This document shows, piece after piece, positions 34,521 to 47,109 of a stretch of 64,000 bases of DNA. The stretch covers positions 1,054,001 to 1,118,000 of the forward strand of contig CASHTG010000009.1 of the NCBI GenBank assembly GCA_949357655.1, given 5' to 3'. The notes beneath the pieces are model-generated. The model worked only from the letters and a program-made list of their open reading frames with translations. It made no database searches and was not told where the DNA came from. This DNA is from Parascedosporium putredinis. Taxonomy: Eukaryota > Ascomycota > Sordariomycetes > Microascales > Microascaceae. The position numbers and the translations under genes are program-made. Positions within the stretch are counted from its first letter, which is position 1. Every line of letters begins with the position of its first letter.

Positions 34521-37500
34521 CGCGACTGTTGGTTTGGGCACTGCGCACGAGAAAGCGTGAATGGTGATGTTGGGGGAAGAAGGAAAGGGCGCGGGTTAAA
34601 ATGGCGCGACGCTGCGACACAAAAGAAGGTGTTGACCTGGCGCCAGCAGCAAGCAACCGGGAGGAGAAGGGGGTTGGAAGGATAGCGGATCAGTCTGATG
34701 TGGAAAGGGTGCTTCTTTCCGGTGCTCTGTGACGCGATGAAATCCTTTCCAAGTGCAGCGACCTATCAGTAATCAGCAAGATGGTAGCAAGAAATTGCGC
34801 CATGCAAGCAGTGTTTGTGCGATCTCGAAAACCGCGGGATATGACGTAGAGCTCGGCACCACGGCACCAAGGAAGGGTCTCTTGTAGCGTGTTTTAGTCG
34901 GTAGGCGAGGGCGGGGACAACGCAAGCCTAACTCCGGAAGGAGTGGGTGGTATTGGCAAAGGCTTGTTTTAACTCCAGGTACGTGGGGGCTGCCCCATAT
35001 TTGTGGCCGATTGTACAGGCTCGTAAAGGTTCCGGAATCTCACGATATGGCGCCCAAAAAGAAAAGAAACAGGAGGAAAGAGGGAGGACAGCTTTGCGCT
35101 CTATGCTACTTGCATTGTGGGAAAGGTCAACCACGCCTGCCTTTAAATAGTGCGCACTGGGCCATAGCTCACGAAGAAAGTTCGTAGACAGGCAGGCGGC
35201 GGAAATAGAGAAAAAACATTCGACACTGCAGTACCTCGGCAGGGCAAGATAACTTTGCATGCCATCATCGTACCCGCAAGTGGGGATTGTGTCCGGTTGC
35301 CCTCGCGCTAAATATTAGTCGCGCCGATCGCCCTTCCGAATCCGCAGTTTCTACCGCCAGAGAGTGGATACCGTCGGGCTTTTCCACCCCATTCCTTTAC
35401 CATTTACGCTGTTAGGTTTGGTAGAAGTTTCGACGGACAATCTTGGCGCGGTCATACCTCCCGTCCACACATTTGGCCAGTTGGACCCTGAAGGACTATT
35501 GCCGAGCGCTCGGAGCCGGCATGAGAGTGGTCTCATAGTAAGGTAACGAGCCCGGAATGGTAGTACTGGCTGATACTGTACGCCAAATAATCACTACAGA
35601 GGCGAACTCTGCCGTCGTAGGTTGCTCAACTGTATTTAAGACGAGATAGAGATGGATTCCAGAGGGGAATGATTAGAATAACGTACCTCGGTATATGCCT
35701 AGGACACTATCCCCGGGCTATTCAGCTACCTCCGCAGTCGCCTTTGAGCACGTCGCAAATAAGCCACAAAGATGGCGCAGGCACTGCAAAGATTTATAGA
35801 ATCACCAGGTCGTCTATCGCGTGACCTCATCACGCACGTGTCGCGAAGGGGCCGAACGAACCTTATCTAAACAAAGATCCAATAGAATGGTAGGTGGTAG
35901 TAAAACCCAAAGCCGCCCCGGGAGCGAAGGAACCTTGAGTTACATGTTTTTATGAGGGAGCGAACGAAGCGGAGCAATTACCCCGGCAGATTTGTCCAGT
36001 GCCGAGGATCTCTTGGCGGTGAAGAAAAGCTTCCTCTCGTCGCCTCTCACGGCGAGCTGTATGGTTCTACCTCGAGACCATTCTCCCATGTCCTTGGTTC
36101 AGCAATAGCGGACACGCTCGAGGTAGCAGAGAGGGTTGAAATCAATTATCAAAACGGTCCCTTGACATTGTTCTAGCCGTTACTAACTCCCCTGGCAAGA
36201 CTCCACGATGAATAACGCCATAGTAAACTAGAGAACCTCTAACTCCGTAATACACCAGCACACCTAGACCCTTTTTATTTTATCTTATTTGTCACAATTC
36301 TTTTAGCAAGGCGTCAAGGTGTCTAGGATCAGGGGCCTGCTGCTCTAGAAAGCTGCTTTAGCCATGTCGCCATGGCCCGTAGCACGACTCCTCAGCTCAA
36401 CCATACCGCCGCAATCCCGGTGCAAATAGATGCAGGAACGCAGAGGAAACGGGCCCATGGCTTGGTTGTTGGTTGGTGGTCACGCGCACCAATTCCTCAG
36501 CGGGTCATACTATCGCAGTCAGCCTAGCCAGTTAGCAGGCATTCTCTGTTGAGAGCGAGGGACTTCTCTCAAGATCCCCGCTGGCAGCTTCCTCGCTAGC
36601 GTCCCGCGACATGAATGAAAGCACCATGCTTGCCTAGTATTAACCTTCCATCAATTGATCTATGATCGCTATATAAACCCGAGGGACCTCATGCTAGGGT
36701 ATGCGACCCGGCCATGACCCATTTTAAGCCCGAAGTAACCCGTTTCCTCAAACATAAGTATTGGCATATACCACGTCTAATCCCACATATTAACAGACAG
36801 TGAATAGTGTTAGACCAAAAAGAACACGGGAACGCTCCCTATCTATTTGAGGTCTAAAGAGGCTTATATCCTGTCAAAAATAGCTTTACTAAGCAGGGTC
36901 GACCAGCTCTCTGGCCCTAGATACATCCATTGCTTCTATGGTGAGGGCCTCGCCAGTGAAGATGAAAACCTTTGCTTTGATGAGCTGGTAATTCTTCGAA
37001 TGTGCCCATCGAGGATAGGAAGGCGGGGAGAGACCTAATTTTCTCTGTCAATATTACCCTTTTCGGCCGTTGTTGTTGCATTCTCCGCATCTGTCGGCCG
37101 CCAACTTCCGCCGTGATGCTGCGCAGCTTGAGGCTATGGCTGGGGTATTATTTAAGCTCAAATTTTTGTAGAGTCAGCCAAGCACTTGCAGGGTGCAATT
37201 TGCCCAACTCCGCCTCAGCGTGCACCGACTGGAAAGGTGAGCGGGCAGTGTTACGAGCCACATCAATTGATCCATGGATGGATGCTTCTGCTGCTGTTCA
37301 TCCCAGGGTTACAGCCCCAGCTCGACCGCACGTTTTCAGGCTATATCCACCTGGTGCTTCAGATCACCCATCACGGATTGTTTTGTGATCGCTTGTTTTT
37401 GAAACGCGCTTCGGATCCAACTGGATCGGGGGCGCGGTGGCTCGGCTGAGCAGAGTTAATGCTCCCATGCTGGCTAGCTTATCATCCGTTGCACAGCATC

Positions 37501-37765
37501 ACCACACCACCGCCTTTGGGAACAAAAACGGTTATAATAGGCGCCAGCCTTACAGTCCGGAACCTCTGCGCCAGGGTCGCACCTAAAATCGAGGCGAAGG
37601 AGCTGAACCGGGGCGGCCGGCGGTTGGGATAAGGTTTTTGGCGCTGTCTTGAGCTACGAATTTCAACAAAATGAGTAACGGTCACCTCCAAAGGGCTGGT
37701 GCTAATTCATTAATATTGTGAACTCAGCTCCATGATTATTTCACGTTTTTCTATCGTGGCATGAA
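34521..37765. other. Gene-poor region upstream of permease
   Basis: Over 3.2 kb without a gene I can support. Short frames at 34.9-35.5, 35.95-36.18 and 36.8-37.45 kb have no family features. The part near 34.5-35.3 kb probably contains the permease promoter; tatataaaccc at about 36.67 kb is TATA-like without an obvious gene. Confidence 0.4.
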
Positions 37766-37941
37766 GGATGCTTTGGAGGAATTACGAACACTCCGCTTCC
37801 TAGGCTATGATAGTTTTATTGAGAAACGGTTAATTTGTTGAAGTGGAGGAGTAGGATGCTTTGGAGGAATTACGAACACTCCGCTTCCTAGGCTATGATA
37901 GTTTTATTGAGAAACGGTTAATTTGTTGAAGTGGAGGAGTA
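37766..37941. repeat. Perfect tandem duplication, two copies of an 88-bp unit
   Basis: The unit at 37766-37853 (ggatgctttggaggaattac...) is repeated without a mismatch at 37854-37941. It contains a short coding-like stretch in plus frame, KDALEELRTLRFLGYDSF, closed by TGA in each copy. Complete identity implies a recent duplication or an assembly artefact. No target-site duplication or terminal inverted repeat was seen. Confidence 0.95.
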
Positions 37942-38519
37942 GATCGCCTTCTAAGGTTCAGTGTTGTATTAAGTGCAACTGCTTCGGTAGAGGCCCGGGT
38001 ATCATGCTACTAGCACCCTACGTACGAACCTCCCCTCCACAATTGAGGCACACCGCCTCTACCGCCGTCAGGAACAGGAAAGGGTATTCCCGCCAAGTGT
38101 CGCAGCACTACCCCAGACTGAATTTTGGCCTAGTTAGTAGGAAGGATGCATTGCATTGCCGTCCCAAGGTTGCAACTTGGAGGATTTGTGCATGTAGAAT
38201 GGCCGGTCCCCTCCACTAACCTGCCACGGTGGGTGGGCGACGGGTGAGTCTGGATTTAGATGCTGACATGAATTGATGTCTCTGGGGTCGGGGCGCCTAA
38301 TGTGTGGCGTTCGGATGCTGGGGCGGACGGGTTTAGCTGGGGGCTTTCCCCGATCCTGGTGAATCCTCTTGAGCGGAACGGCGCTTTTTGGCGGGGTCCG
38401 GTTTAAGCGCAGGCATACCAACCATCGTATGGTGTAATGAAAATAGGGTTATCGGTGGCTTTGAGGCATATCCTTGCCGTTGACGAAACCACCAAGGCTT
38501 CACCTGCGACGCGATTGAG
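37942..38519. other. Upstream region of the secreted-protein gene
   Basis: About 580 bp; no gene. It should contain the distal promoter of the gene at 38685. Confidence 0.45.
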
Positions 38520-38526
38520 TATAAAA
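38520..38526 (+). promoter_or_regulatory. TATA box of the secreted-protein gene
   Basis: TATAAAAG lies about 160 bp before ATG 38685 and is followed by a strongly pyrimidine-rich leader (ctttctttcttttccgtc), the usual layout of a highly expressed fungal gene. Confidence 0.55.
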
Positions 38527-38684
38527 GCTTGTCTGGGCCATCCACTGCTATTCCTTTTATGTCTTGTCATTCACACAAACATCAAGCCTCTCAGTCCTAC
38601 TCAATAGCAACCTGCCTTTCCTTTTCAACTTTCTTTCTTTTCCGTCTTAGTCCTTTCCTTAGCACGAAATAACCATTCTCCATC

Positions 38685-40184
38685 ATGCGGTCGACCATCG
38701 CACTCGTGGCACTCGCTGCCTCCGTTTCTGGCCACCCTTTGTCACAGGATGCACCCTCATTAGCAAACGCCAAGGTGTCCTCAACAACAAGGACACTCTT
38801 TGCAAGGGGTGGGATATGCGGTCCGCAGCGGGTGTCGATAAGCTATGGGAGGATACTGGTGCCAGTGTCTCGATTGAGCTGTTCATCAAGTCCCACTGGG
38901 GTATGGCTTTCTATTTGACTCCAATTCAAGTGACACGGACAATTGTACTAACATGGCTATAGAACATGAGCACAATTGGCTCAAGAACATGGAAGACCTT
39001 GTACAAGGTGGCACTTCAGGCAAGTCCGGCGCCGCCGGCTGCGCAGCCCTTGGCAACGAGTGTAACCCCATGAACGGCCTTAGCTGCGCCGATCAGTTTG
39101 ATCGATATGGAACCACCCCGCTCAATAAGAGCTCGTACTGGATCTTCCAGGCCGTTCGCGGCATGCACTCTAAATTCTCCGAGCTCAGTCGCCAACTGAC
39201 TCAGGAAACCCTCATTAATGGCCTGCGCATTGGCCAGATGGTGTCCGATTTTGACGGCTCAGAAGGGAGCCCAGGACAGGCCATGGGTTGGATCGCTGGT
39301 GCGGCGACCATGGGAAACGCTATTGGTGGCATGATTCCAGGAGTTGTAAGTTCGCTCCCTTTTACTCTTCTTCTTTCTTGCGGCTAACAGAACGGCATGT
39401 TTAGGGTGGTGGTATTGCTGCCGCTATGGGTGTTATTGGTGGCCTCTTCACCGGCCTTGCCACCCTGACCAGAGACCAACCGGTAGACCAGGGTACTATC
39501 TCGGCCGCGCTTGCTAATGGCTTCCAGCAAGCCACCGCCAAATTGACAGCACTTTGAGGATTGCCGTCGGCGGCGGTCTCAACGCAGACGAGTACAACTC
39601 CTTCCCGCGCCTAAGTGGGATACCTATGAAACCAAGATTGCCAAGTTCTTCAATGGCGGTTGGTTCCTTATTGACGATGACGAGTCTATCGTGCGTGATA
39701 CCGTTAGCTCAATCCGCAACAACATCCAGAAGAAGGTCGCCAATGACGTCATCAAGGCCGCCCGGTTCCACCTTGTCGCCGACAGGCGCGAGAATGTGCG
39801 AACCCGCGAGTCGTGTGGCTTTTCTACCGGCCGCCAATGGCTTCCCTCAAGGATGGCGAGGAATACTGCTTCTACCTCATGCGCCACAACAACAACCCCA
39901 ACCGTGAGAACGAGTGGGTTGAAGCGGAGCCCGGTATCTACGAAAAGATGGCTTCTTATGGTCTCGGAGACCGCGAGCCTTACTACAGTGCCAGCATCAA
40001 CTGCGCCCTGCACGGACCAGAGAACAAGGATACTATTGACTTGTCTAACACTGTTTTCGGACAGATTCCTACCTGCTACTTTAACCTGCCCACTGTCTTC
40101 ATTGATCCCGACAACGAGGTCGGTTGCGGTAGCCCCTTCGACGATGAGAAGTGCAGCTACCTCAAGTCGACCCCTGTTTCGTAA
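38685..40184 (+). CDS. Secreted Cys-containing protein with glycine-rich hydrophobic core, unknown function
   Basis: Not recognised. Exons are 38685-38900, 38963-39345 and 39405-40184. A signal peptide (MRSTIALVALAASVSG) is followed by a short pro-segment that ends, after adding an A at 38765-38767, in a Kex2-like Lys-Arg before QGVLNNKDTLCKGWDM. The mature part has paired cysteines (AAGCAALGNECNPMNGLSC). A helix region comes next, then a hydrophobic Gly-rich stretch spanning the exon 2/3 junction (MGWIAGAATMGNAIGGMIPG, then GGGIAAAMGVIGGLFTGLA). A polar domain with further Cys pairs ends the protein. Other breaks lie at 39553-39555, 39604-39606 and 39803-39805; single bases give 460 residues with exact phases. 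The glycine-zipper pattern suggests oligomerisation or membrane insertion; that is inference. Confidence 0.78.
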
Positions 40185-40712
40185 GAAAAAGCGGACTCTT
40201 AGACCTTGGGCGAGATTGGTTTTCGGTCGGGATTTTCTTCTTTTGCAGCTTGGATTTAGCGTGGCGTCGGGTATTAGACTAGGCACTGGTTACGTGATAT
40301 AGTTAGCAACCTCTTGTTTTTTGTTGGTGCTTTTTGCTTTTCTTTAGCTCCTCGGATTCCAATTATATTTTCGTTTTCTTATCACATAGATTCGCGTATT
40401 CTCGCTATCCGCTGTTCTATGTCGCTGTGATAGTATCGAAAAGGAAACCACGTTTCGCCCTGATTGTGTGGGTGGTCCACAAGCGATCTCGGAAATAGGG
40501 AAGTTGTAGTGGCTTAATTCCGGTCTCAGGCGCACCCTGTCGTTCACCGAGTGGGAGTAAGTCTACTGGTGTGCCGCTTACCCGCCCGACGGATCATTTC
40601 TTTATACAGTCTTCCTCGCCCGCTTTATAGCTTGGAAGTGCCAAAGTCTCCCTCTTTGACGGGCTAGACGGATTTTCTTTTCACCATCTTAACCTCGCAA
40701 AAATTGCAAAAG
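40185..40712. other. Intergenic region
   Basis: Terminator side of the secreted-protein gene and promoter of the dienelactone hydrolase gene; no further feature. Confidence 0.5.
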
Positions 40713-41674
40713 ATGTCTTGCCCAGACTGTTTCAGCGGCTCTACTCGTGAGAGTGTGGCCCTCCGAGGGACGGTGTCGACCATTCACGGCCTCAAGGCAT
40801 ATATCAGCGAACCAACAAGCGGCCGACCTATTCGTGGCATCATCGTCATAATCCCCGATGCGTTTGGCTTTGATTTTGTAAACAACCACGTTCTCGCCGA
40901 CCACTACGCCGAAAAAGGAGACTATAGAGTATACCTTCCAGACTTCATGCTTGGTTGGTATTACCATTCATTTTGGTCTAATGTTATTACACGCTAACGC
41001 TCCCAAGGCTACTCGGCGCCTGTATGGCTGCTTGACACAATGAAGGAGCTTCATACGGGCAAAAATATCCTCACCAAGCCGTGAGTATCTAACGATGTCT
41101 CCAGTTTGCAGAAGTTACTCAGGCTAACTCGCTCAGATTACACATCTTATGGGCCATATATGGCGTGGTCCCTTGGATCTTGAGGAATCGTATTGGCCGT
41201 TCGTACCCTATAGTCGAGAGATTCTTTGGCGAGTTACGCAAGGCAGAGGGTGCTACGTTACCTATCGGCGTTGCCGGATTCTGTTGGGGCGGCAAGCATG
41301 CCTTGCTTCTCGCGCAGGGTGCCAAGTTTGACGGGTTAACTCTGATTGATGCGGCCTTCACGGGGCACCCTAGTATGGTCAAGCTTCCAGACGACGTTGT
41401 TAACCTGAAGCAGCCGGTTTCTTTTGCCATTGGCGACAGGGATACGCAAATAACGCTGGAAAAGGCACGGGAAGTGGAGGCGCTGCTTGCCCAATTTCCC
41501 GAGAGTCAGGCCTCTGAGCTACGCATCTACGGTGATACGGGACATGGGTTCTGTGTGCGTGCGGATATCACGGCGGGCGAGTCGGAGAGCGCGAAACGTG
41601 CCGGAGAGGCAGAAGATCAGTGTATCGACTGGTTTAACAGACATTTGCAGCCGAGGCTATCAAGGACCGCTTAG
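40713..41674 (+). CDS. Dienelactone hydrolase family protein, three exons, intact
   Basis: Exons 40713-40953, 41008-41080 and 41137-41674 give 283 residues. The N-terminus MSCPDCFSGSTRE is typical of fungal DLH proteins. The catalytic Cys lies in GFCWGGKHA, the Asp in the GDRDTQI region and the His in GDTGHGFCVR, completing the Cys-Asp-His triad of dienelactone hydrolases. There is no signal peptide, so it is cytosolic. Relatives open lactone rings such as dienelactone from aromatic catabolism, and some act in fungal metabolite pathways. Start chosen at the ATG; the nine bases before it are also open. Introns are short, with GTTGGT and GTGAGT donors. Confidence 0.9.
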
Positions 41675-43059
41675 ATAACGCCAACAATCCGAGGTTCAAA
41701 CTTCGAAATGTGCAAAGCACTTACTCCGTTGGGAAGGCACAAGCCAACGAACCAATCGAGAAATATGTAGTAATAGGTCCACTAACACCGGACGAGACAC
41801 AGTTGGCTACCACGATACCTCGTTGGGTCCCTGGGCTGGGCCAGATTAGACTGTCGTAATAGGGTCAACTTCACTCCCTCATTTGACCAGACCATCGAAT
41901 CCATTCTCTTGTCCGGCGTCTTTCTCGTGTACCTCGCCATCCGAGCCCCCAAATTAATCAAATCGCCATCTACTGTGGCTTCAGGACCAGCGCCCTCATT
42001 ATATCTTTTTGCATTAGCCGCAATCATTAGAGCGTGGGCAGGAGATTAGTTATCTTACCTTCACTTCCTAGCATTTAGCTCTGACACCACTAGTGTAGAG
42101 GGTAATGTAGAGACGGGCTTTGTTAGACGGCATTGTCACGAGATTTGGATCCATCTGATGGATTCCATAGCATTAACAGTGGTAGTATAAGTCAACCTTC
42201 GCCTAGCCTAGATCGCCGCTTCGAGTCCTGACTTTACGCCGACCTACTTGACGACCTCTTCTTGCGCTTGACCATATAGACCCCTGACACCCTACAACTA
42301 GTAAACTCACTGTCGGTGGTTAGGGATAGCCTATATGTCACATCCCCATCTCGTACGTTCTTTCGATCGAAGCGCTCGCCCACACACGATTATATATCCT
42401 TTAGCCTAACGATAGTCTTGGTTAACTTTTAAGAATAGTGATAATGCTTTATTGCGTTTGTTTTGTTCGCGCAATTGGAGAAGCTGCTTGGTTAATGCTC
42501 GAGGTCGATATACATCATCTTCTTTAATTGCATATGGAAAGCAGCCTGCCCACTAAACTTGCGTGGTATTTGACCTATTAAACATTCTCAGTCTCGCAGC
42601 CCCATACTAGCAATCATTAATACCCCATCTTAGTCCGATGTGGTATAAAGTTCCAGCGCCGCCTAACATTTAGGCTGGATACGACCCTCAATTCGAATGC
42701 AACATGGCTGGCTTATTTAGGCATTTCATAAAGCCGCTCGTATGGCCAGGAGCATGAACTGTTCATATTGAATATGAGGGGTGTGGGGAACTCCTCGGTA
42801 AACGACCAAGGAATATATTGCCAAGCGGAGAATGCTCCAGCGGGGATATGGAATCAACCAATGTCGTGCCGCGGTGTAAAGTTCAGCAAGACTCAATTTC
42901 CTGGTCCGGCTCTGTTGTTTGAAGGCAGGTATGTTGCGGGGGCTAATGGGGTAAAATGATAGCGGTTCTTTCTCTGTATTTTAGTTCGCTCATCTCCCCT
43001 TCTATTGATGGTAGTGGACTGTATCCCAAGACCACGTTCATTCTCGGCAGGCCATCACA
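41675..43059. other. Intergenic region, AT-rich in part
   Basis: About 1.4 kb without a supported gene. Its distal part must contain the GH30 promoter. A plus frame at 42768-42959 has no family features. Confidence 0.4.
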
Positions 43060-44568
43060 ATGCATCTATTGACTACGCTTTTCGTTATCGGCGCCGCGCC
43101 AGCGGCGTTGGCTGGCGCGTTGGATCGTCGACAAGGGACCGCTATCAACGTTAACCTAGGGCAAACCTACCAGACCATGGACGGCTTTGGTGCTTCCGAG
43201 GCCTTTCAGCGTGCTGTGACTATGCAGCGACTCGCGGAGACCGAGCAGCGCAAGTTCTTGGACCTCATGTTCAGCATGGATAAGGGGCTGGACTAAGCAT
43301 TCTGCGTAACGGCATCGGGTCCTCCCGGATATGACCGACGACCATATGGTGTCAATCCAGCCGAAGAACCCGGGAAGCCCTACTGCAGAGCCACAGTATG
43401 TTTGGGATGGATCGGATAACGGACAGCTGTGGGTGACGAAAGAAGCAGTCAACACCTACGGCGTGAAGACAATCTACGCTAATGCTTGGAGCGCGCCGGG
43501 GTACATGAAGACGAATGGCAATGATGCTGGCGGCGGAAATCTGAAGGGTGAATGGTCGCAGGCGTATGCGGATTATTTGGCACAGTACATCAAATTCTAT
43601 CAAGCCGAAGACATCACCATTACCCACGTAGGGTTTCTGAATGAGCCCGACTTGTCGTACGTACCCTCTATCACTGGGATCTTCTAAATGTGTAGAAGTA
43701 TATGGCTTACGCTGTATGTGCAGGACCTCGTACGCCTCCATGCTCTCCAACGGAGGCCAAGCGGCCGATTTCATCAAAATCCTACGACCCACGCTCGACA
43801 AAAATGACCTCTCCCATGTCCTTATCAATTGCTGCGATACAATGGGCTACCAAGTAATGAACAACTTTTGGGGTCGTTGCGCAGCGTCGAATCTATGATG
43901 GGCGTTGTTACCGGCCATAGCTACACCTCGGGACCTTCATCGCCGCTTTCGACGCAACTGAAGTCGTGGATGACCGAGGCCGGAGACAATGAAGGAGGCT
44001 GGACTGCGGCTTGGTCTCAGGGTGGTGGCCCGGGAGAGGGCCTAACGTGGGCGAACAATATCCATTCCGCTATCACCAACGGAAATGTGTCTGCATACCT
44101 GTACTGGATCGGTGCCCAAGACAGGCCGAGCAACACGAACAGCAAGTTGATCCGAGTCAATAATGGCAAGGTCGAGCCGTCGAAGAGACTTTGGGCTTTC
44201 GCGAACTGGAGCCGCTTCGTCCGCCCAGGGGCCGTTCGCGTTGGTGCTCAAGGTGGGCAGGAGTTCGGACATCGGCGTTTGTGAATGTCGATGGGGCACT
44301 GGCGGTGCAAGTCATCAACGGTGGTAACGACCAATCTGTGACAATCAACGTTTCTGGCGACGACGCATATGTTATCGCGACAGCTTGGGTCACCGACAAT
44401 ACGAGGGACTGCGATGAGATCACAGCTACCCTCGGCACGGACGGCAAGAGTGTATCTGGTAATGTCCCTGCGCGAAGCATGGTGACATTTGTGTTGCGCC
44501 CGGTTGCTGAAAGCCCCGAGGAGGCTCCGGAGGAATCCCCTGCGGAAGACCCTGTTGAGAGCCCGTGA
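43060..44568 (+). CDS. Secreted GH30-family glycanase, two exons, four frame breaks
   Basis: Exons are 43060-43656 and 43724-44568. A signal peptide (MHLLTTLFVIGAAPAALAG) and a Kex2-like LDRRQ precede QTYQTMDGFGASEAFQRA, the N-terminal strand of GH30 clan A barrels. ANAWSAPGYMKTNGND follows. The acid/base Glu is in FLNEPDLS and the nucleophile Glu in WMTEAGDNEGG. A beta-sandwich side domain comes after WAFANWSRFVRPGAVRVG. The tail is a Pro/Glu repeat (SPEEAPEESPAEDPVESP). Breaks lie at 43284-43287, 43324-43326, 43850-43851 and about 44266; with single bases it has 481 residues. The sequence style fits fungal GH30 xylanases (subfamily 7) or 1,6-galactanases; I cannot decide between them. It acts on plant cell wall outside the cell. 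Confidence 0.87.
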
Positions 44569-45068
44569 AGAATGATAATTAAAGAAAAGTGGACTTATTC
44601 CCATATTCGATGAGCCCGCGAGACTTCAACCGAAAATATCAATTATCTTGGCATATTTTAAATAGTACATAAGCCTAGTTATACTTCCGCAGTCCTCGTT
44701 GGCCCTCAATGCGCTTCTTTCCCCCTCCCTAACTTGCCTCTTTGTCTATAGCTTGACACACCCCGAGCTCTTAAGATACTCCTTTAGAGGAAAGGATCGT
44801 ATAAGCACTGTACATATATCGGATGCTAGTGATAACAACTCCAAGTCCCAGGGCCGCTTCCATTTTATGTCGTATATTACTTTCTCCGTCCGCCACTGCT
44901 CTTACGCTAGGTTTCTAGTAGCTGCCTCTCCCTCGCCTTACGTCTCACGTTGCGCACGAAGCCGGCCGCTGATAGACGTAGGAATAATATTACACAATTT
45001 GTATTGTTCGACCGTGCGCTTGAGTTGATACTTTAGTACTATAGATCGAGGTGGTCCTAATCACCCCA
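44569..45068. other. Convergent intergenic region
   Basis: 3' ends of the GH30 and GMC 2 genes; nothing else seen. Confidence 0.5.
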
Positions 45069-47010
45069 CTAAGCGGCTGCGTCATGAAGAATGTCATCAC
45101 TCGCCTTCTCACTGATCATGAAGATGGAAATTAGGGGAAAGGTTCCAGGGACGTTAGGGAAGACAGACATATCCACAACACGGAGTCCTTCGACGCCCCG
45201 AACGCGAAATTGGGAGTCTAAGACAGCGAGAGGGTCGTCATCACCACCAATGGCAGCCGTGCCGGCGGCGTGATGGCCGTACGCCTCATCGCGAATCCAT
45301 TGCGCTAGATCCTGTGTAGTATTGAGGTGGCGCCCAGGAACGGCCTCCTTGATTGATATATTGGAACCTCCAGGGATAGAATCAAAAACCTTACGAGTAA
45401 ACTCGATTCCGTCAATGAGACCTTGGACATCCTCGTCGCCACCGTCCGCAAAGTACTCAAAGTTGATCTCCGGGACGTCCAGGGGGTCTGAGGTTCTCAA
45501 AGTAACTCTACCAGCGCGGTTGCGTGAGTGAGATTCCGAGATGGTATAGGTGTAATGGTTGTTGGTCAACTCGATATCAGTCCAGTTATAGTAAGGGGGA
45601 GATGGCCAAGGATGGTTGCACTAGCACCGTAGAGGATCAAGTCGCGCTCGCCACGTGGAGCTACGCTGGATGTATAGAGTACGAATTCGTAGAATCCAAG
45701 GGTAGACCAGGGCCCTTGGCCGTTGAGCCATTGTTCGTAGCAGGGGTTCTGCTCAATCGGGAGATCGTTGGCGCAGTCGTCCCAAAACGTGAAATTCTTG
45801 GCGAGCTCTTGTACGACAGGGACTTCATAGTGGTCGACAAGGTTCCGGCCGACACCAGGAAGGTCAAGAAGGACGGGGATGCCTAGTTCCTGCAGATGCT
45901 CGGCTGGGCCGATGCCGCTATGCATGAGGATCTGAGGGGTGTTGAAGGCCCCGCCGGCAACAATTACTTCCGCCTGGCGGCGGCGTGGCGGGGACTGCCT
46001 GTATTGTTGCGACTAGAAGCGCGGGGTCGGCACGATATAGCGAAACGCCCTTGAGAAAGTCGACGCCAGTGGCCCGTAGGTCCTCGTCAATCGTCACCTT
46101 TGTAACGAAGCTGTCGAAGCTGACGGTGAGAGGGATGCCAGCGGCAACCCCCTGGTTAACACGGCTGCCGGCACTGAAACGCTTGGCCTGCTCATCCTTT
46201 TGAAGGGAATCTGGTAGATATCATTCTGAAAGTCCCTGTTGATATCGTCACGGTTGATATCACGGTTCGCGACCGTGTCGAAGTCGGTACTAGAACTTCT
46301 CTGCTCAAAGCCAAGGGCAGCTGCGGAGCCCTGCGCAACGGCCATGATCATTTCGTCAGCCTCTATGAGGGTCTTGTTGCCGACGCCGATGGGCTGGTAT
46401 CCGGAAAAGCCGTGACCGGGAGTGTCCTCAGGGAGGTACAAATTACGCTCGAGTCTCTTAAAATACTCAAGCATCTTGTCGTGCCCCCAGCTATTGTCGC
46501 CGGTGATGTCGGCAAGATTATCCCAGTCCCAGTCGGAGGGACGAACCGTCAGCCCTCCATTGTGAGTATCACAGCCTCCGAGTGTGCCGGCACGGGGATA
46601 CCAGATGCCCAGCTGGGACGACCCCTCTGGAGCATCCGGGCCAATCCAGTATCCGCCCTCGGGCTTCTCCCAAACCATCTTGCTGCTTCGCGAACTTTTG
46701 GACTGGTCGCCGTAGTTCTTCGTATAGAACCACCACCCTTGTTCTTCGTCGTTTTGTGCCTCGCCAAAAAGGCGGGGATCTGCTGGTTGACACCATCTGT
46801 GTAGTTCTGTCCAGCCTCGAGGAGCAGCACAGTATAACCGGCTGTAGCTAAATTGACGGCCAGAGGGCCACCACCTGGCCCAGAGCCCACGACTATATAG
46901 TCGTAGACCTCAGGCTCGGTACTGTCAATGGGTTGGGCGACACATTTAGAAAATGCACAGGCTCCCAGAGCAAGCCAAGTGGTGAGAGAAACTGGTCTTG
47001 TGGACATCAT
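45069..47010 (-). CDS. Secreted GMC (FAD) oxidoreductase 2, single exon, five frame breaks
   Basis: A signal peptide (MMSTRPVSLTTWLALGACAF) precedes the FAD loop YIVVGSGPGGGPLAVNLA and VLLLEAG. Then come GGCDTHNGGLTVRPSDWDWD, LYRADPRA, the GMC signature GAFNTPQILMHSGIGP, and the C-terminal catalytic block YGHHAAGTAAIGGD ending GLRVVDMSVFP. Breaks lie at runs 46766-46770, 46198-46201, 46023-46026, 45990-45993 and 45595-45599. Five added bases give 648 residues without introns. The HH/AAGT block differs from GMC 1 (HPCCTAAM), so the two enzymes belong to different GMC groups. A role as an extracellular sugar or alcohol oxidoreductase beside a GH30 glycanase is plausible. Confidence 0.88.
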
Positions 47011-47109
47011 GGCAGTAGAGAGCTATGCTATCAAAGAAGTGACAGAGTCTTGGGTAACTGCAAAAAGAAGGTTGACGGTGTGACAGGAAAGCATGGTGAT
47101 CGCCATCTA
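47011..47109. promoter_or_regulatory. GMC 2 promoter with TATA-like site
   Basis: On the minus strand a TATATAATAG-type site (about 47107-47116) lies roughly 100 bp before the start codon at 47010. Assignment by position. Confidence 0.4.

Noticed and set aside
42215..42245. B-box-like cttcgagtcctg
   Set aside because: No cloverleaf could be folded around it by eye.
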